Made by a program: the position numbers and the translations under genes. The notes beneath the pieces are model-generated. The model had not been told where the DNA came from. It saw nothing but the letters and a program-made list of their open reading frames with translations, and ran no database searches. Below, piece by piece: positions 44,295 to 56,530 of a stretch of DNA of 64,000 nucleotides (positions are counted from its first letter, which is position 1; the number at the start of each line of letters is the position of its first letter). Origin of the DNA: Hevea brasiliensis (Eukaryota; Streptophyta; Magnoliopsida; Malpighiales; Euphorbiaceae); contig NC_079496.1 of the NCBI RefSeq assembly GCF_030052815.1, positions 74,699,652 through 74,763,651 of the forward strand, written 5' to 3'.

Positions 44295-47200
44295 TGTAAC
44301 ACCCCTTACCCGTCTACAGAATAGCCGAGCAAGGCATGCCACATGGCGTGTCAGAGCACTTAGTCTGTGAATATCACATTTTATAAACTCAATTTGATTT
44401 TAAGAAGTGTTTATGTGCTATTTATAGCATACTGGTTCTATTATCATACTTTAATAAAGTCAGTGTTTTGAAATAGTAATAAAAATTTGGCAAGGTGCCG
44501 TCTGTATTTTGGACAAACTGTCCTTCTAAACCTGTTGAAAATAGTTCAATATGATAATATCAAAATCTCAAATATTTCACAGTCTCTATTTCGTAGTAAA
44601 GTCAATAGACTTTTACGGTCATTAAACAGTTCCATAACACAGTCCATAATAATTTAAATATGTACAGAAAATCTCCATGTTATTTAATATGTAGAAAATA
44701 TTACAAACTTTAGAGCTTTCATAACATTACGAAATACAAGGCCGAATTTCAAATATACAACAAAAGTACAAAATACAAGATATCCTAAGTCCTACCATGT
44801 ATGCAATGCAGTGCAGATGACTCTGGACTCCTGTGCAGATCTGATGTCTCACCCGGTCGTAGGTCTGCTGGGCTCCCCAGCTGTATCTCCAATACCTACG
44901 CGTTACAAAAGCAACGCGCTAAGCAATTTTGCTTAGTGGTGCCAAATATAAAGAAATATACACTAAAATAAAGTAAATAAATTTATGGCATCGGTGTTCT
45001 TCACAATTGTTGATTCTACCTTTATTTGCTAACATTTCAATATCTACTAATTTTGGTAGTGTTGTATATCAGAAGACTGAATTTATGTATTTGAATTTTT
45101 AATAGTACTTGAATTACTGCCCATGTAGCCTATATACTGACCAGACTGGATAAACAGATATACTGGCACTGGGTACCTAGTACCTCGGGCCATCACACCA
45201 TCGGTCACAAAGTGTCTCCCAATGTGCAAATAGCGTGGCTAAAAAGCCATATAGTCAATCTGGCGATAAGCCAAAAATAAATACACAATATATATAGCCG
45301 TAGGCTATTAAAGTCACAGTGCGGCATAATAAGCCGTAAAAACACAGTATGGCATGAAGCCATTTACAGAACAACTGTCAGAATCCTATTGGCATGCCAA
45401 CCTATCCATACTAGTCAACTAGGCAAACTAGGGCACATTATAAATTAATTGTTTAATTATTCAATCTTTGGAGTTTACTAACTATTGTATAATTCACAAG
45501 TCAATGCATATGTTGACCTTTTTAGGTAATATGGACAAGTTGTTTCTAGCATCATTATGTCACAATTTTTATCTCAATATGCTGCCAATATAGTGCAATT
45601 TACCATTTTTACAAGTTGGCATTCATTGCCAAAATGCTTCAAGCATCATTGTATGCAAAATGTCAAATTCTCAATTTTTGTGTGTTAGATTGGTTTAGCT
45701 TATAGTCCTATTTCCCTTGGTTTTTAGCTTCTGGTCAAAGAAGCAAAATTGTAGCTCTATGTCCTATTGCGTGCGGAGCAAAATTTCAGGTCATTCCGAG
45801 TTGTGTAGACCAAGATATGGTCAATTTGCTAAAGCTGGACAGATTACACTTTTAGTGCACAATTTGGTCAATTTTTAGGTTACTTTTAGTTCAGCAGTTT
45901 TTGTGCCCGAACTTGTGCAAGCCATTTGACTTGGTTCTGGTCATTTCTGGGCTTTGGTGTCTTCATAAGACTTGTAGATATAGGTCTTAACTATTCATGG
46001 TCAAAATTTCAGGTCAATTGGACCTGTTTTGAGTGAGTTATGGTCTAAACACTAACTTCTGCCCAAATGGTCAGTTTTCAGGCCTCAATTGCACTAATCC
46101 GGATTTGGTCACTTTTTAAGGTCAGTTTCTAGGCAGAATTTTGGCAACCTTTCTCCATGAAAGTTGGCCTATTTGGTGTCTAGTTTCACCCCATATTGGC
46201 CTCATACCAATTGGGTTCATAGTTTGGCACTTATGGCCTCATTTAGGTGCTGCCTTCAATACACAACCTGCACAAAGCTCATACACTTCCAATTTAATGT
46301 TCCTTCTCCTCCTCATTACTACAATATTCAATCAACGACACTTCTATACATATATTGTACACAATTTCAGCAACAATTCTGGGCAGAATGTTCAAGTGCT
46401 CAATGCACACAATCCATCATTAAGTTCAACATTCACTTCCACCAAAATTCAACATACTTCAATGTTAATATTACACATATACTTCAACATATTCATACTT
46501 CAACATCACTTACACTTGCTGCCCACAAATTGACATTAACATATATCATTAATAACCATATATTCACACACAATTTCATGCTATTAGGGGCTGCCAAACA
46601 TGGCAGTTTGCTCAAGGCTTCAAGGTTCCATTTCACACCTTTAATCTAAACACTACATGTACATACTTGTGCACAAACTTACTCTAACTTTCATTTGAAT
46701 CAATCAACCTTCATTTTCATTCATTAGAAGTAAAAATAACTCAAGCTCAACAAGGGTTCATGGCTGCCAAAAATGGACAAATTCATTTCTCACTATTTCT
46801 TTCATTTCTCTTCACCAAAACACTCACCTCAACCTAAACACAAGCTTTACTAAAGCAAGGGAGGGATTTTGGACACTTACCACTTGAAAGCTTCCTTCAA
46901 ACCTCACCAAATCTTGTTTTTCTTGCTGCCAATATCTTCCCCAAGCTGAGTATGCAAGCTTTAATGAAGGAAGGAAGTGGAAATGAGGGCTTGATGATGG
47001 AGAGAGAAAGCTCCATGCATGGTGGCCATGGAGGACTTTGAGAGGATTTACGGCAAGGTTTTCTCAAGGTTAAAGAAGACCCAATTCTGCCCACTAATGC
47101 TTATTTTATGTAATTTATAATATAGTTAGTGGAGCACTTATGAGTTGTTTAATGTTTAATTAGGTTAAGGTTCCTTTATTTACACATTTACCTCTTTTCT

Positions 47201-47743
47201 TTCACAATTTACATAATGCATCATAATTTAATTTTTCATGTCATTTATAAGGTGTAATATCATTTATTTTTAATGGACATTGAGGTCAAAAGCCAACTCT
47301 AGGTGTCAAATGACCAAAATACCCCACTTCGGGTTACATTCCCGATTTTTCAGTAACACCGATTTTTGTCTGTTTCTCAATTTTTCGTTTTTCTTTGTAC
47401 TAATTTATTAATTTTTCTTTGATATTTCTAGTGTCAATTACATTTCAATAAACCTTTATTTATGTCTCAAAATTAAATTCCGTGGGTTCCCTGCGGTCCT
47501 AGGGTCGGCAACGGCCTTCCCAAGTCTGATCGATCATCATGCGGTGTCATTGCTTAACTTAGTTTCATTTTCTCTTTTTCATTTTTTTTCTTTAATTCTT
47601 CTTGTATTTTTTTTATTTATTTCATCATTATATGTCTGTTCACTATCACCGAAGTATAGTTCTAGACATCCTAACTTGCATGGACTGTTATTTGACTACT
47701 GGAGCAATTGAACGTACAAAACACGTACAGTGGGGATGTTACA
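44295..47743 (-). mobile_element. T4: family C 5' LTR (reverse)
   Basis: 3449 bp, TGTAACACCCC to GGATGTTACA on the plus strand. Its U5 end (toward 44295) resembles family B (GACGGGTAAGGGGTGT), while much of the middle resembles family A, including the donor motif at 46875-46880. The bases after 47743 are family B LTR sequence, so T4 was inserted into the 3' LTR of T5. Confidence 0.92.
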
Positions 47744-49010
47744 CTATACAATTCACTTCATTTTCTATTTAAACAGAGCCAAATGGTCACTAATTGACCA
47801 TTAAAACCTACTTTCATCATCACATGATCAAAGTCTCAATTTCCATCCCAAAACCCTAACTCAAACATCACATACCATGCAATATCATTGCATTTCAACA
47901 TTCCACTTAAGAGATGCAATTTAAGGGCAGCCATACTAGCATGTTAGCTCCATAAAACTCATCACAATCATACCTCAACCAAGGCTGCTGAAATATAGGG
48001 TTAGCATACCAATGGTATTTCATCAATTTTCTTTGTCATTTGCACTCATTCATAGTCCTTAAATATGAATTTAAAGTGAAATTCAAAGTTAGGTCACAAA
48101 CCTCTATGGAGTGAGATTTCCCACTTGCCAGAGTTCCTCTTTTTCCTTTCTTTTTGCTCCCAAATGACTCTCCAAGGTGTAAGAACACTTTTTTGTGTTG
48201 GGAGTATAGGGTTTAGTGGGGTAGAAGCTAGTGGAATCAAGCTTTGAAAAGCTTGAAAATGGGTGGCTATGGAGGGAAGGTCACGGCAAGGAAGAAGAAG
48301 AGAAAGAGAAGTCTGATTTTTTTTTTCATTTTTCAGCCCAATTTGTCTCTTTTAAGTAAGCCTATGCCATGTGTCAACATTGGATTGGTTGGGAGAATCT
48401 TAATGACATCATTATGATGTCATAATTCCATTTTCTTTTATTTTCTCTCCTTTTCTTGTCTATTTAATTGCAATTAAATTTTTAATAACATTCATTCATA
48501 TTTTATGTTATATAAATTATTTATTTAACTGGAAAAGTTGGCCAAAAATCATCTCTAAAGATGAAATGACCAAAATGCCCTCCGTTTGGCTTAACGAGCC
48601 AAAATTGTCTGTACCGATTGAAAAATTTTTCTAAGCATTTTCTTGGCATTCTAATGCCATAAGAACCTCAATGACCTTTCTCTGGAGTCCTAAAAATTAT
48701 TTTATAATTTTTCCCTCGGGTCTAGGGCCCCTAGTTGCGAGATTATTTTATAATTTTTCCCTCAGGTCTAGGGCTCCTAGTTGCGAGAATCGCAACTTCT
48801 CACTAGGTTACCCATCGCTAGGGCACCGGCTCATTTAACTTGGTTTTATTTTATTTCTAAAATTTTTTCTAAATTTTTCTTATTAATATTTGAGTTAATT
48901 ATAGTTCCTCACTTTAGTTTAAATATTTTTTCGGACGTTCTAACTGTCCGGACCGACACTGGTCACTAGAACAGTAGAATGTACAGAGTTGCTACAAGGA
49001 GGGTGTTACA
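47744..49010 (-). mobile_element. T5: truncated family B 3' LTR (reverse)
   Basis: The 5' part of a reverse family B LTR, ending GGGTGTTACA at 49010 beside the T5 polypurine tract. It contains the promoter-side region that is missing from the T5 5' LTR. Its other end is cut by T4. A 46-bp tandem duplication at 48696-48787 is absent from the other T5 LTR. Confidence 0.85.
48696..48787. repeat. 46-bp tandem duplication in T5 3' LTR
   Basis: Units start at 48696 and 48742, with core GTCTAGGG and CCTAGTTGCGAG. The T5 5' LTR has one copy (about 60664-60710), so the duplication arose after insertion. Confidence 0.85.
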
Positions 49011-49048
49011 ACTCTTCCCCTCTAATAAAAATTTCGTCCTCGAAATTT
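49011..49048 (-). promoter_or_regulatory. T5 polypurine tract and hairpin
   Basis: In element sense AGAGGGGAAGAGT abuts the LTR. The arms AAATTTCG/CGAAATTT at 49029-49036 and 49041-49048 form the conserved hairpin. Confidence 0.87.
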
Positions 49049-49783
49049 ACCTGATGCAAACAGTTGAGGGAACTGTTGCCTCATCATCTCTTCACTTTCC
49101 CAAGTTGCCTCTTCAGTGTTGTGGTGCCTCCAAAGCACTTTCACTAATGGAATTTGTTTATTTCTTAGTTCCTTCACTTCCTGAGCTAGGATCTATATAG
49201 GTTCTTCTGTATATGTCAAATCCGGTTGAATTTCAATCTCTTTCATGGAAATGATATGTGAAGGGTCTGAGCGATATCTTCTCAGCATAGAAACATGAAA
49301 TACATTATGGATTTTATCCAGTTCTGGTGGTAAAGCTAGCCGATAGGCCACTGGTCCCACACGTTCAATGACTTCATATGGGCCAATGAACCTAAGGCTT
49401 AACTTACCCTTCCTTCCAAACCTCAGTACTTTCTTCCATGGTGAGACTTTGAGAAACACTTTATCGCCAACTGCATACTCTATCTCTTTTCTCTTCAAGT
49501 CGGCATAAGATTTTTATCTATCTAAGGCAACCTTCAAGTTAGCTTTGATTATTTTCACTTTCTCCTCAGTCTGTTTCACCAGGTCTGGTCCTACCAGCTT
49601 ATCTTTGCCCAATTCAGTCCAACACACTAGGGTTCTACATTTCCTCCCATACAGTGATTCATACGAAGCCATTTGAATTTTAGCTTGGTAGCTATTGTTA
49701 TATGCGAATTCTACCAGTGGGAGGTATCTATCCCAACTCCCCTCAAACTCAATGACACAACTCCTTAGCATATCCTCTAGGAT
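49049..49783 (-). pseudogene. pol: T5 integrase C-terminal part and chromodomain, two stop codons
   Basis: Continues the integrase after the 74-bp insert. [16 protein letters not shown] and LPLVEFAYNNSYQAKIQM come first, then KVFLKVSPWKKVLRFGRKG, SLRFIGPYEVIERVG and MLRRYRSDPSH, then the chromodomain-like end. A TAA at 49514-49516 and a TAG at 49193-49195 break the frame. It is colinear with T4 and lacks the MITE of that copy. Confidence 0.85.
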
Positions 49784-49857
49784 CTATCACATAATTCACA
49801 TTGTTACTATCATTTCAATTTATTAACTATGAAAATTCAATTAGTTCTCAGGTTTAC
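49784..49857 (-). other. 74-bp GT-AG intron-like insert in T5 integrase
   Basis: In element sense the exon reads GTAATCCAA, then GTAAACCTGAG begins the insert, GTGATAG ends it, and ATCCTAGAGGATATG resumes the coding frame. Removing exactly these 74 bases gives the same codons as T3 and T4 (VIQ, I/V, LEDM). Length not divisible by three, in-frame stop codons, AT-richness and a donor near consensus all fit a small plant intron. A homologue of equal length sits at the same codon in T2 (26369-26442). Confidence 0.8.
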
Positions 49858-50214
49858 TTGGATTACTCGTTCTGACTGTCCATCTGTGCGGGGATGAAAA
49901 GCCGTGCTAAAACGGAGTTGTGTGCCCAAGGCTTCTTGCAACTTTTTCCAGAATCTCGATGTAAACCTTGGGTCTCGGTCATATATGATGAAAAGTGAGA
50001 TTCCACGCAGTCTAACTATCTCACTGATATACAATTCTGCTAGCTTTTCCAATGAGTAGTCAGTCTTAACTGGCAGAAAATGTGTTGACTTCGTCAATCT
50101 ATCCACTCTCACCCATACTGCATCATGCTTCTTTTGAGTGAGAGGTAGACCACTAACAAAATCCATAGTGACCCGGTCCCATTTCCATTCAGATATGCTT
50201 ATAGGCTGTAGCAA
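49858..50214 (-). pseudogene. pol: T5 integrase catalytic core
   Basis: Open frame with [38 protein letters not shown] and FHPRTDGQSERVIQ; Asp, Asp and Glu of the DDE triad are in view. The frame then runs into the 74-bp insert and stops inside it. Just upstream (50194-50251) a 29-bp tandem duplication breaks the link to the zinc domain. Confidence 0.87.
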
Positions 50215-50251
50215 TTCTCAGGTATGCTTATAGGCTGTAGCAATCCTAATC
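50194..50251. repeat. 29-bp tandem duplication in T5 integrase
   Basis: Units start at 50194 and 50223 (core TATGCTTATAGGCTGTAGCA). 29 is not a multiple of three, so it shifts the pol frame. Confidence 0.8.
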
Positions 50252-51322
50252 AAACTTGATGTTCTGTTTTAACTTGCTGACATGTCAAACACTTAGTCAC
50301 ATAGTCAGCTATATCCTTCTTCATACCAGGCACCAATAATGAGGCTTCAAATCATTATACATTTTTATGCTTCCCGAGTGCATAGCATAAACACTAGTGT
50401 GTGCTTCTTTCAGAATACTAGTCTTCAGTTCCCCATCATTCGGTATACACACTCTTCCTCTGTAGTACAGACACGCATCTGCTTTCACCTCATATTCAGT
50501 TTCCTTTCCCTCTGGAATTTTACCTAAAATGGCCATTAATTTTTCATCTAGCCTCTGCCCATCTTGTATCTACTGTAGCAGGGTTGGCCTCACTTGTAAC
50601 TCAGCCAAAATAGCTCCATCTTGAGCTAAGGACAGACAGGCATTTAGTGATCTCAAAGCTGTGATGGACTTTCTGCTTAAGGCATCAACAACTACATTTG
50701 CCTTCCCAGGATGATAATCTATCACACAATCATATTCCTTTAGGAACTCAATCCATCGCCTCTGTCTAAGATTGAGCTCCTTCTGGGTTGTTAAATATTT
50801 TAGACTCTTGTGGTCTGTATAGATGTAGCATTTTTCACCATATAAATAATGCCCCCATATCTTCAGTGCGAAGATAATTGCTGCTAACTCCAGGTCATGA
50901 GTAGGATAGTTCTGTTCATGTGGCCTTAACTGCCTGGAAGCATAGGCGACCACTTTCCCCTCTTGCATCAATACACACCCTAGCCCATTATGCGAGGCAT
51001 CACTGTAGACCACAAAGTTTTTTCCTGACACTGGCTGTGTTAACACTGGTGCTTCTGTCAACATAGCCTTCAGCCTCTCAAAACTGACTTGGCACTTATC
51101 GTTCCAGCCAAATTTCACATTCTTGTGCAACAACTTGGTCATTGGAGCAGCTATAAGAGAGAACCCCTTCACAAATCTTCTGTAATACCCAGCTAGCCCC
51201 AAGAAACTTCTGACTTCAGTTGTATTTCTAGGAGGTTTCCATTCCATCACTGCTTCTATCTTTTTGGGATCCACTCTAATCCCCTCAGCTGATACTATGT
51301 GTCCAAGGAAAGAGATTTCACT
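50252..51322 (-). pseudogene. pol: T5 RNase H, integrase zinc domain and reverse transcriptase end
   Basis: From the L7 junction at 51322 downward: [41 protein letters not shown], then RNase H ([29 protein letters not shown] with the usual His), then the integrase zinc part (KEAHTSVYAMHSG, short of one usual residue). A stop near 50570 separates the last two pieces. This continues the reverse transcriptase at 55354-56219 across L7. Confidence 0.85.
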
Positions 51323-54300
51323 TGTAACACCCCTAAGTTCTAGAGTGCTCATTGCTGGTGACTGGTGACCTGTCCGGACAGCTAGAATGCCTAGAACCAC
51401 ACCTTGATATGAGAGAGGAGACATAAATAATGAAATACAAGAAAAGAAAATACAAGAAAAACAAAGGAAAAAATCATAGCAAAGAAATGTAACCGAATAA
51501 GTGAGCCGGGAAACCTAGCGATGGGTGACCGCACCGGGAAGTCACGGCGTGGACCGTTGACTGGCCCTGGACTGCGGGGAACCCTGGAAAACATTTTTAG
51601 GACATAAATAGACCCTTATTGAAGTATAAATCTCATTAGAAAGATTAAAGAAAAATTAAATAATTAGTACAAAGAAAAGTGAGAAATCGAAAAACAGACA
51701 AAACCCGGTAATACCGAAAAATCGGGAATGCCACCTGAACAGGGGCATTATGGTCATTTGACATCCCGAAGTGTCTTTTGACCTAAATGTCCATTAAAAA
51801 TAAATAATATTACACTTAGAAAATGAAATGAAAAATTAATTTGGTGGTACCTAAAGTAAATAGCTAAAATCATGGGTTAATGTGGGATTAAGTGAAAGTT
51901 TAACTTATAATATGATTTAATTTTTTAGTGGACCACTAAGGGAATTAATTAAACACATAGTGGGACATGTGTACACTTAATATGCAGCTGAAACTCCATC
52001 TTCTCCACATGAATTCAACATTGCCGTGAATGAAGGTGAGAGGAAACTCCATAGCCATTTTTCATGCAAGCTTTCTTAACTCTCCATTTTCAACTCCAAC
52101 CTCTTAGGTTTCTTCATTAAACTTTGTCTACACATCACAAGGAAGATATTGATACCAATTTTGAGAAGTTTGGTGAAGGTTTAGCAAGTTACAATCAAAG
52201 GTAAGTTTACATTTTTTGAGAATTCCTTTGTTAAGTTTTGTGTGCATGTTATGGGTGTTGGTTTGGTGAAAGAAAATTTTGAGTTTGAAGAGTTATTGTT
52301 GTTTTCATTTTGGACAGCCATGAGTCACGTTTTTGATGAGATATTTGTGCATATAATTGATGAGAAATAATGTTGATCATGGTGATATAGTAACCTAGTG
52401 AATTATTTCATGTTTATATGATGATTTATGCACTTGGATGGGAAATGGTAACTTGGACGGCACTTAGATCTTGAAGAAGAATTGCTACAGATACGGAAAA
52501 CTTGACTAAATGTATATATTGAAGGAAGTGTAGGCAGAATATTGACCTAGAAGGATTGATGATATGTATGTAGATTGATATTGTAAAGTGTATGTAAAAT
52601 TGGTAATGCTTAGGTGTGTATGTAATGGTACTTAGAAATTGTAAATGTGAATTACATTTGGTGTGTTGAGGGTAATGGTAATCTGCCCAAAGTAATGTTA
52701 ATGTAATGTAGAAAATGCTTTTGGTAATGTACCAAAACAGATTGGTAGGTAAGTAAACAAATTGCAAAGGTAAATGTGTGTTTGAAGTGGGGTGTGAAAG
52801 GCATATTGAGGGCAGTGTACATTTTAGCCTATAACCTTAAATGTGTAACCTCAATTGGTATGAGACCAATTTGAGGTGAAACTACGCACAAAATGTGCCA
52901 ACTTTCATTGAGAAAACATACCAAAATTCTGCTTGCAAGGTGACCTCAGAAAACGACCAATTCGGATTAGGTACAATTAGGACCTGAAAAATGACCAATT
53001 GGGCAGCAGTGAGTGTTTAGGCCATAACTCACTCAAAACAGGTCCAATTGACCTGAAATTTTAACCATGAATAGTTAAGACCCATACCTACAAGTCTTAT
53101 GAAGACACAAAATCCCAGAAATGACCATAAGCAAGTCAAAAAGCTTGCACAAGTTCGGGTCCAAAAACTGGCCGAACCAGAGTTGACCAAATTGACCTAA
53201 AATTGACCTAAAATGGTACCATTTGACCAGCAATAGTATAATGACCATAACTTGGTCTACTTAACTCGGATTGACCTGAAATTTTGCCCCGCGTGCAATA
53301 AGACCTAGATCTACAAGTTTGTAGTTTTGACCGAGACCCGAAAACCGAGGGAACTAGATCGTCCGGTTAGGTCAAACCAGTGTCCCGGAATCTAGCAATT
53401 TGCATTAAAATGCACTAAACAAGAAAATGACTTTGATAAAATGTACCAAACCTAAAACCCTATCGAATGTGACATATTAACGACACTAAAACCTAATTTA
53501 CCTAAAACGCAATGAGGGTCGGTATATTAGGTGATTAAGTGAATAATTGAGTTCAGTGCATTATTTACCAAACACCATCGATAGAGACAGTTTAATTTAG
53601 TACTGAAACACTTCAAATTGTATTTCTCAGTTAACAAGGACTCAGCAAAAGGGAAGGAAACACTGAGTCCAGACCAGGGGGACAGTCATCAGAGGTTTGT
53701 GCACAACGGCTATTTCTTTTGAATTTTTCAATTGAAATAAATTATGACTATTTGTATATTATTGTTTTAAATTGTGGAAATGTGTTTGGTGGACACTTAT
53801 TGATTGAAAAACATTGTGAATGGTTTGAAACTGTGAAAAATTGTTTGAATGATATTGATGGATACTTATTGATTGAAAAGCACTGTAAATGGTTTTTGTG
53901 GAAATTGAAGTGAATTACGAATTGTGTTGCCATTTTGTGAATGAAATTATAACTTTGGAAATTTATTGGATTCTTACGGATCATTTGAATAAAATGTTTG
54001 GAATTGTTTTGACTCACAATTGGCATGACACGGATATTATGTTCCTCCTCCATTAATGGGGTGAGTGTGATTATTCCTCCCTCTTTGACTTATCAGTCTG
54101 GGGTGAGTATGATTATGTTCCTCCCTCTTTGACTTCCCAGTCTGAGGTGAGTATGGATGAGTACTCATTAGATAGCTAGCTTCCTCCCTCATTGATTTCG
54201 ATTATTGGGGTGAGTATGTCTTGTCGTGGTGTACAACACGGCATATATGGAAAAATTTGTGTCATGACCTAAATTGTGTTATTGATTGGCAACATTGTAT

Positions 54301-55348
54301 TATTCAGTTATTTGATCGAATTGTGTTATCGATTTGCAAAACGATATTATTCAGTTATTTGATCGAATTGTGTTATTGATTTGCAAAACGATATTATTCA
54401 GTTATTTGAGCGAATTGTGTTATTGATTTGCAAAAAGGTATTATTCAGTTATTTGATCAAATTGTGTCATTGATTGGAAAAACTGTGTTATTCAGTAATT
54501 TGATCAAATTGTGTATGAATTGGCAATACGGTATTCTTAAGCTATTTGACTAAATTGTGTTATTATGAATTTTGATAATTTGTGAATTGGAGTTTAAATT
54601 CCTTATGACATTCATTGTCTTGAATTTAACTATGGTTTTAAGTATCCACTATTGATATGATTTATGAATTGTGATTTAAAATTGTATTTGGTTAATGTTG
54701 TGCACCACTGAGACATTGTCTCAGCGATAGCTTTTTATTGCTGTCGCAGGTAGAGAGATAGACAGGGCAGCAGACTAGGCTGCTAGTACATCCAGCGAGG
54801 GATTACCTGGTATAACGAGTATACCAATATTTTGCATTTTGTACTGTAATGTATATTCACTGTATGTATATTTTGTTGTTGGTTTTGAGCAGTTGTAAAT
54901 CCAAATTGTACATTTGATTTGTAAAATAATTATGAGTGGTTTTGGCTTGTACAAATTGTATTATATTTCTCGTATCTCAATCTTTGAAAAACCACTGTGG
55001 ATTTGACTTGATAAATTGTTGTGTTGAGAAATGTATTGGAGTTGAGATTTGGAAAATTATTGAAGTGTTTTTTATAGGTTTTCTGAAGAACTGTTTTGTC
55101 CAAAATACAGATGGCACTTTGCCAAAATTTTTACAGAAACTCCAAATAAACCAAATGAGTTAGTTGTTTCACTTCAGTTCAAAAAGGTTTTTAACACCTA
55201 TAAATAGTGCTCACCACTGTAAAAGAAGTAAGAAAAGTTTTTAAAATCCCTTGTAGTGTATTTAATGGGTTATCAGTAGACGGAGTTGGTAATTCATTGG
55301 GTATACTATGGGATCATGTCATGCCTTACAGAGGGGTAGGGTGTGACA
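51323..55348 (+). mobile_element. L7: family A solo LTR inside T5 reverse transcriptase
   Basis: A forward LTR of 4026 bp, TGTAACACCCCTA to GGTGTGACA. TCACT stands at 51318-51322 and 55349-55353, and the coding sequence of T5 continues across. Donor motif at 52201; acceptor-like TTTTATAG ends at 55077. It contains the 47-bp repeat array at 54272-54560. The first 100 bp differ from other copies at several CTG/GGT sites. Confidence 0.93.
54272..54560 (+). repeat. 47-bp tandem array, about six copies, in LTR L7
   Basis: Units start at 54272, 54319, 54366, 54413, 54460 and 54507, with core TATTATTCAGTTATTTGATC. The first ones are nearly identical and the last ones drift. The other family A LTRs in the window do not carry it. 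Confidence 0.88.
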
Positions 55349-55353
55349 TCACT

Positions 55354-56219
55354 CATCCAGAAGTCATATTTGGACAGCTTAGCATACAGCTTCTTTTCTC
55401 GCAGTGTTTGCAGAATAATCCTCAAATGTTCATCATATTCTTCCCTGGTCTTAGAATACACCATAATATCATCAATAAAGACCACTACGAACCGGTCTAG
55501 GTATGAATGGAAGATACGGTTCATAAGGTCCATAAATGCTGCTGGTGCATTTGTTAACCCAAATGGCATCACTAGAAATTCATAGTGCCCATACTAGGTT
55601 CTGAATGCAATTTTTGACACATCTGCATCCTTTACCCTCAACTGATGATCCCTGATCTGAGATCAATTTTTGAAAATATACCAGCTCCCTTCAACTGATC
55701 AAACAAATCGTCAATTCTGAGCAACAGATATTTATTCTTCACAGTTACTTTGTTCAACTGCCGATAATCAATACACAGTCTCAAGGTTCCATCCTTCTCC
55801 TTCACAAATAGCACCGGAGCTCCCCATGGTGACACACTGGGGCGTATGAACCCCTTATCGAGTAACTCCTGCAACTGAGTTTTCAACTCCTTCAATTCAG
55901 TGGGTGCCATTCTATAAGGAGCAATTGAAATGGGTGTTGTACTCGGCATTACCTCAATAGCAAACTCGACTTCTCTTTCTGGTGGTAAACTAGGCAACTC
56001 TTCAAGAAATACATTTGGGAAGTCTCTTACTGTGGATATATCATACAAGTTTGGCTTAGCTTGCCTAGTATCAACCACATGTGCTAGGTAAGCTTCACAG
56101 CCTTTTCTCATCAATTTTCTTGCAACTGTGGCTGAGATAACATTGGACAGGAAATCTACCCTTTCACCTACAACAGTAATCTCATTACCCTCAGGAGTTT
56201 TTAGAGAAATCCTCTTCAA
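55354..56219 (-). pseudogene. pol: T5 reverse transcriptase, N-terminal and catalytic part
   Basis: Encodes the lead region ([18 protein letters not shown]), then [39 protein letters not shown] and SKIDLRSG. A small deletion near 55649 shifts the frame. [17 protein letters not shown] and [13 protein letters not shown] follow. L7 then cuts the domain after [11 protein letters not shown]. The catalytic FIDD is intact. Confidence 0.88.
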
Positions 56220-56237
56220 TTTATAATCAACTATTGC

Positions 56238-56530
56238 CTAATGACGTGACAACCAGTCCATTCCTAAAATCACGTCAAACTCGTGGAAGGGCAATTCAAT
56301 TAGGTCTGCCGAGAATTCATACCCTTGAATCCTCAATGGGCAACCTTTATACACCTTATTCACTACCACATTGTGGCCTAGTGGATTTGTGACTAGAATG
56401 TCTTGATCACTCTCCTCTACTGGAACTCCCCTCTCTATGGGTAGTTTGATGCAAATGTAGGAATAAGTGGATCCTGGATCCACCAATGCATGCACAGAAG
56501 TGTTGTAGAGGGAAAACGTACCCCTGATGA
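56238..56530 (-). pseudogene. pol: T5 protease
   Basis: The frame reads [18 protein letters not shown], with the DPGST version of the aspartic protease site, and continues [20 protein letters not shown] to [12 protein letters not shown], where a stop interrupts it at 56238-56240. Linked in frame to gag upstream (T5 has CAA where T4 has a TAA stop). Confidence 0.83.

Noticed and set aside
50570..51424. 284-codon frame beginning [12 protein letters not shown] as a protein start
   Set aside because: Its first part is antisense to LTR L7; only the part from 51322 downward is real pol sequence.
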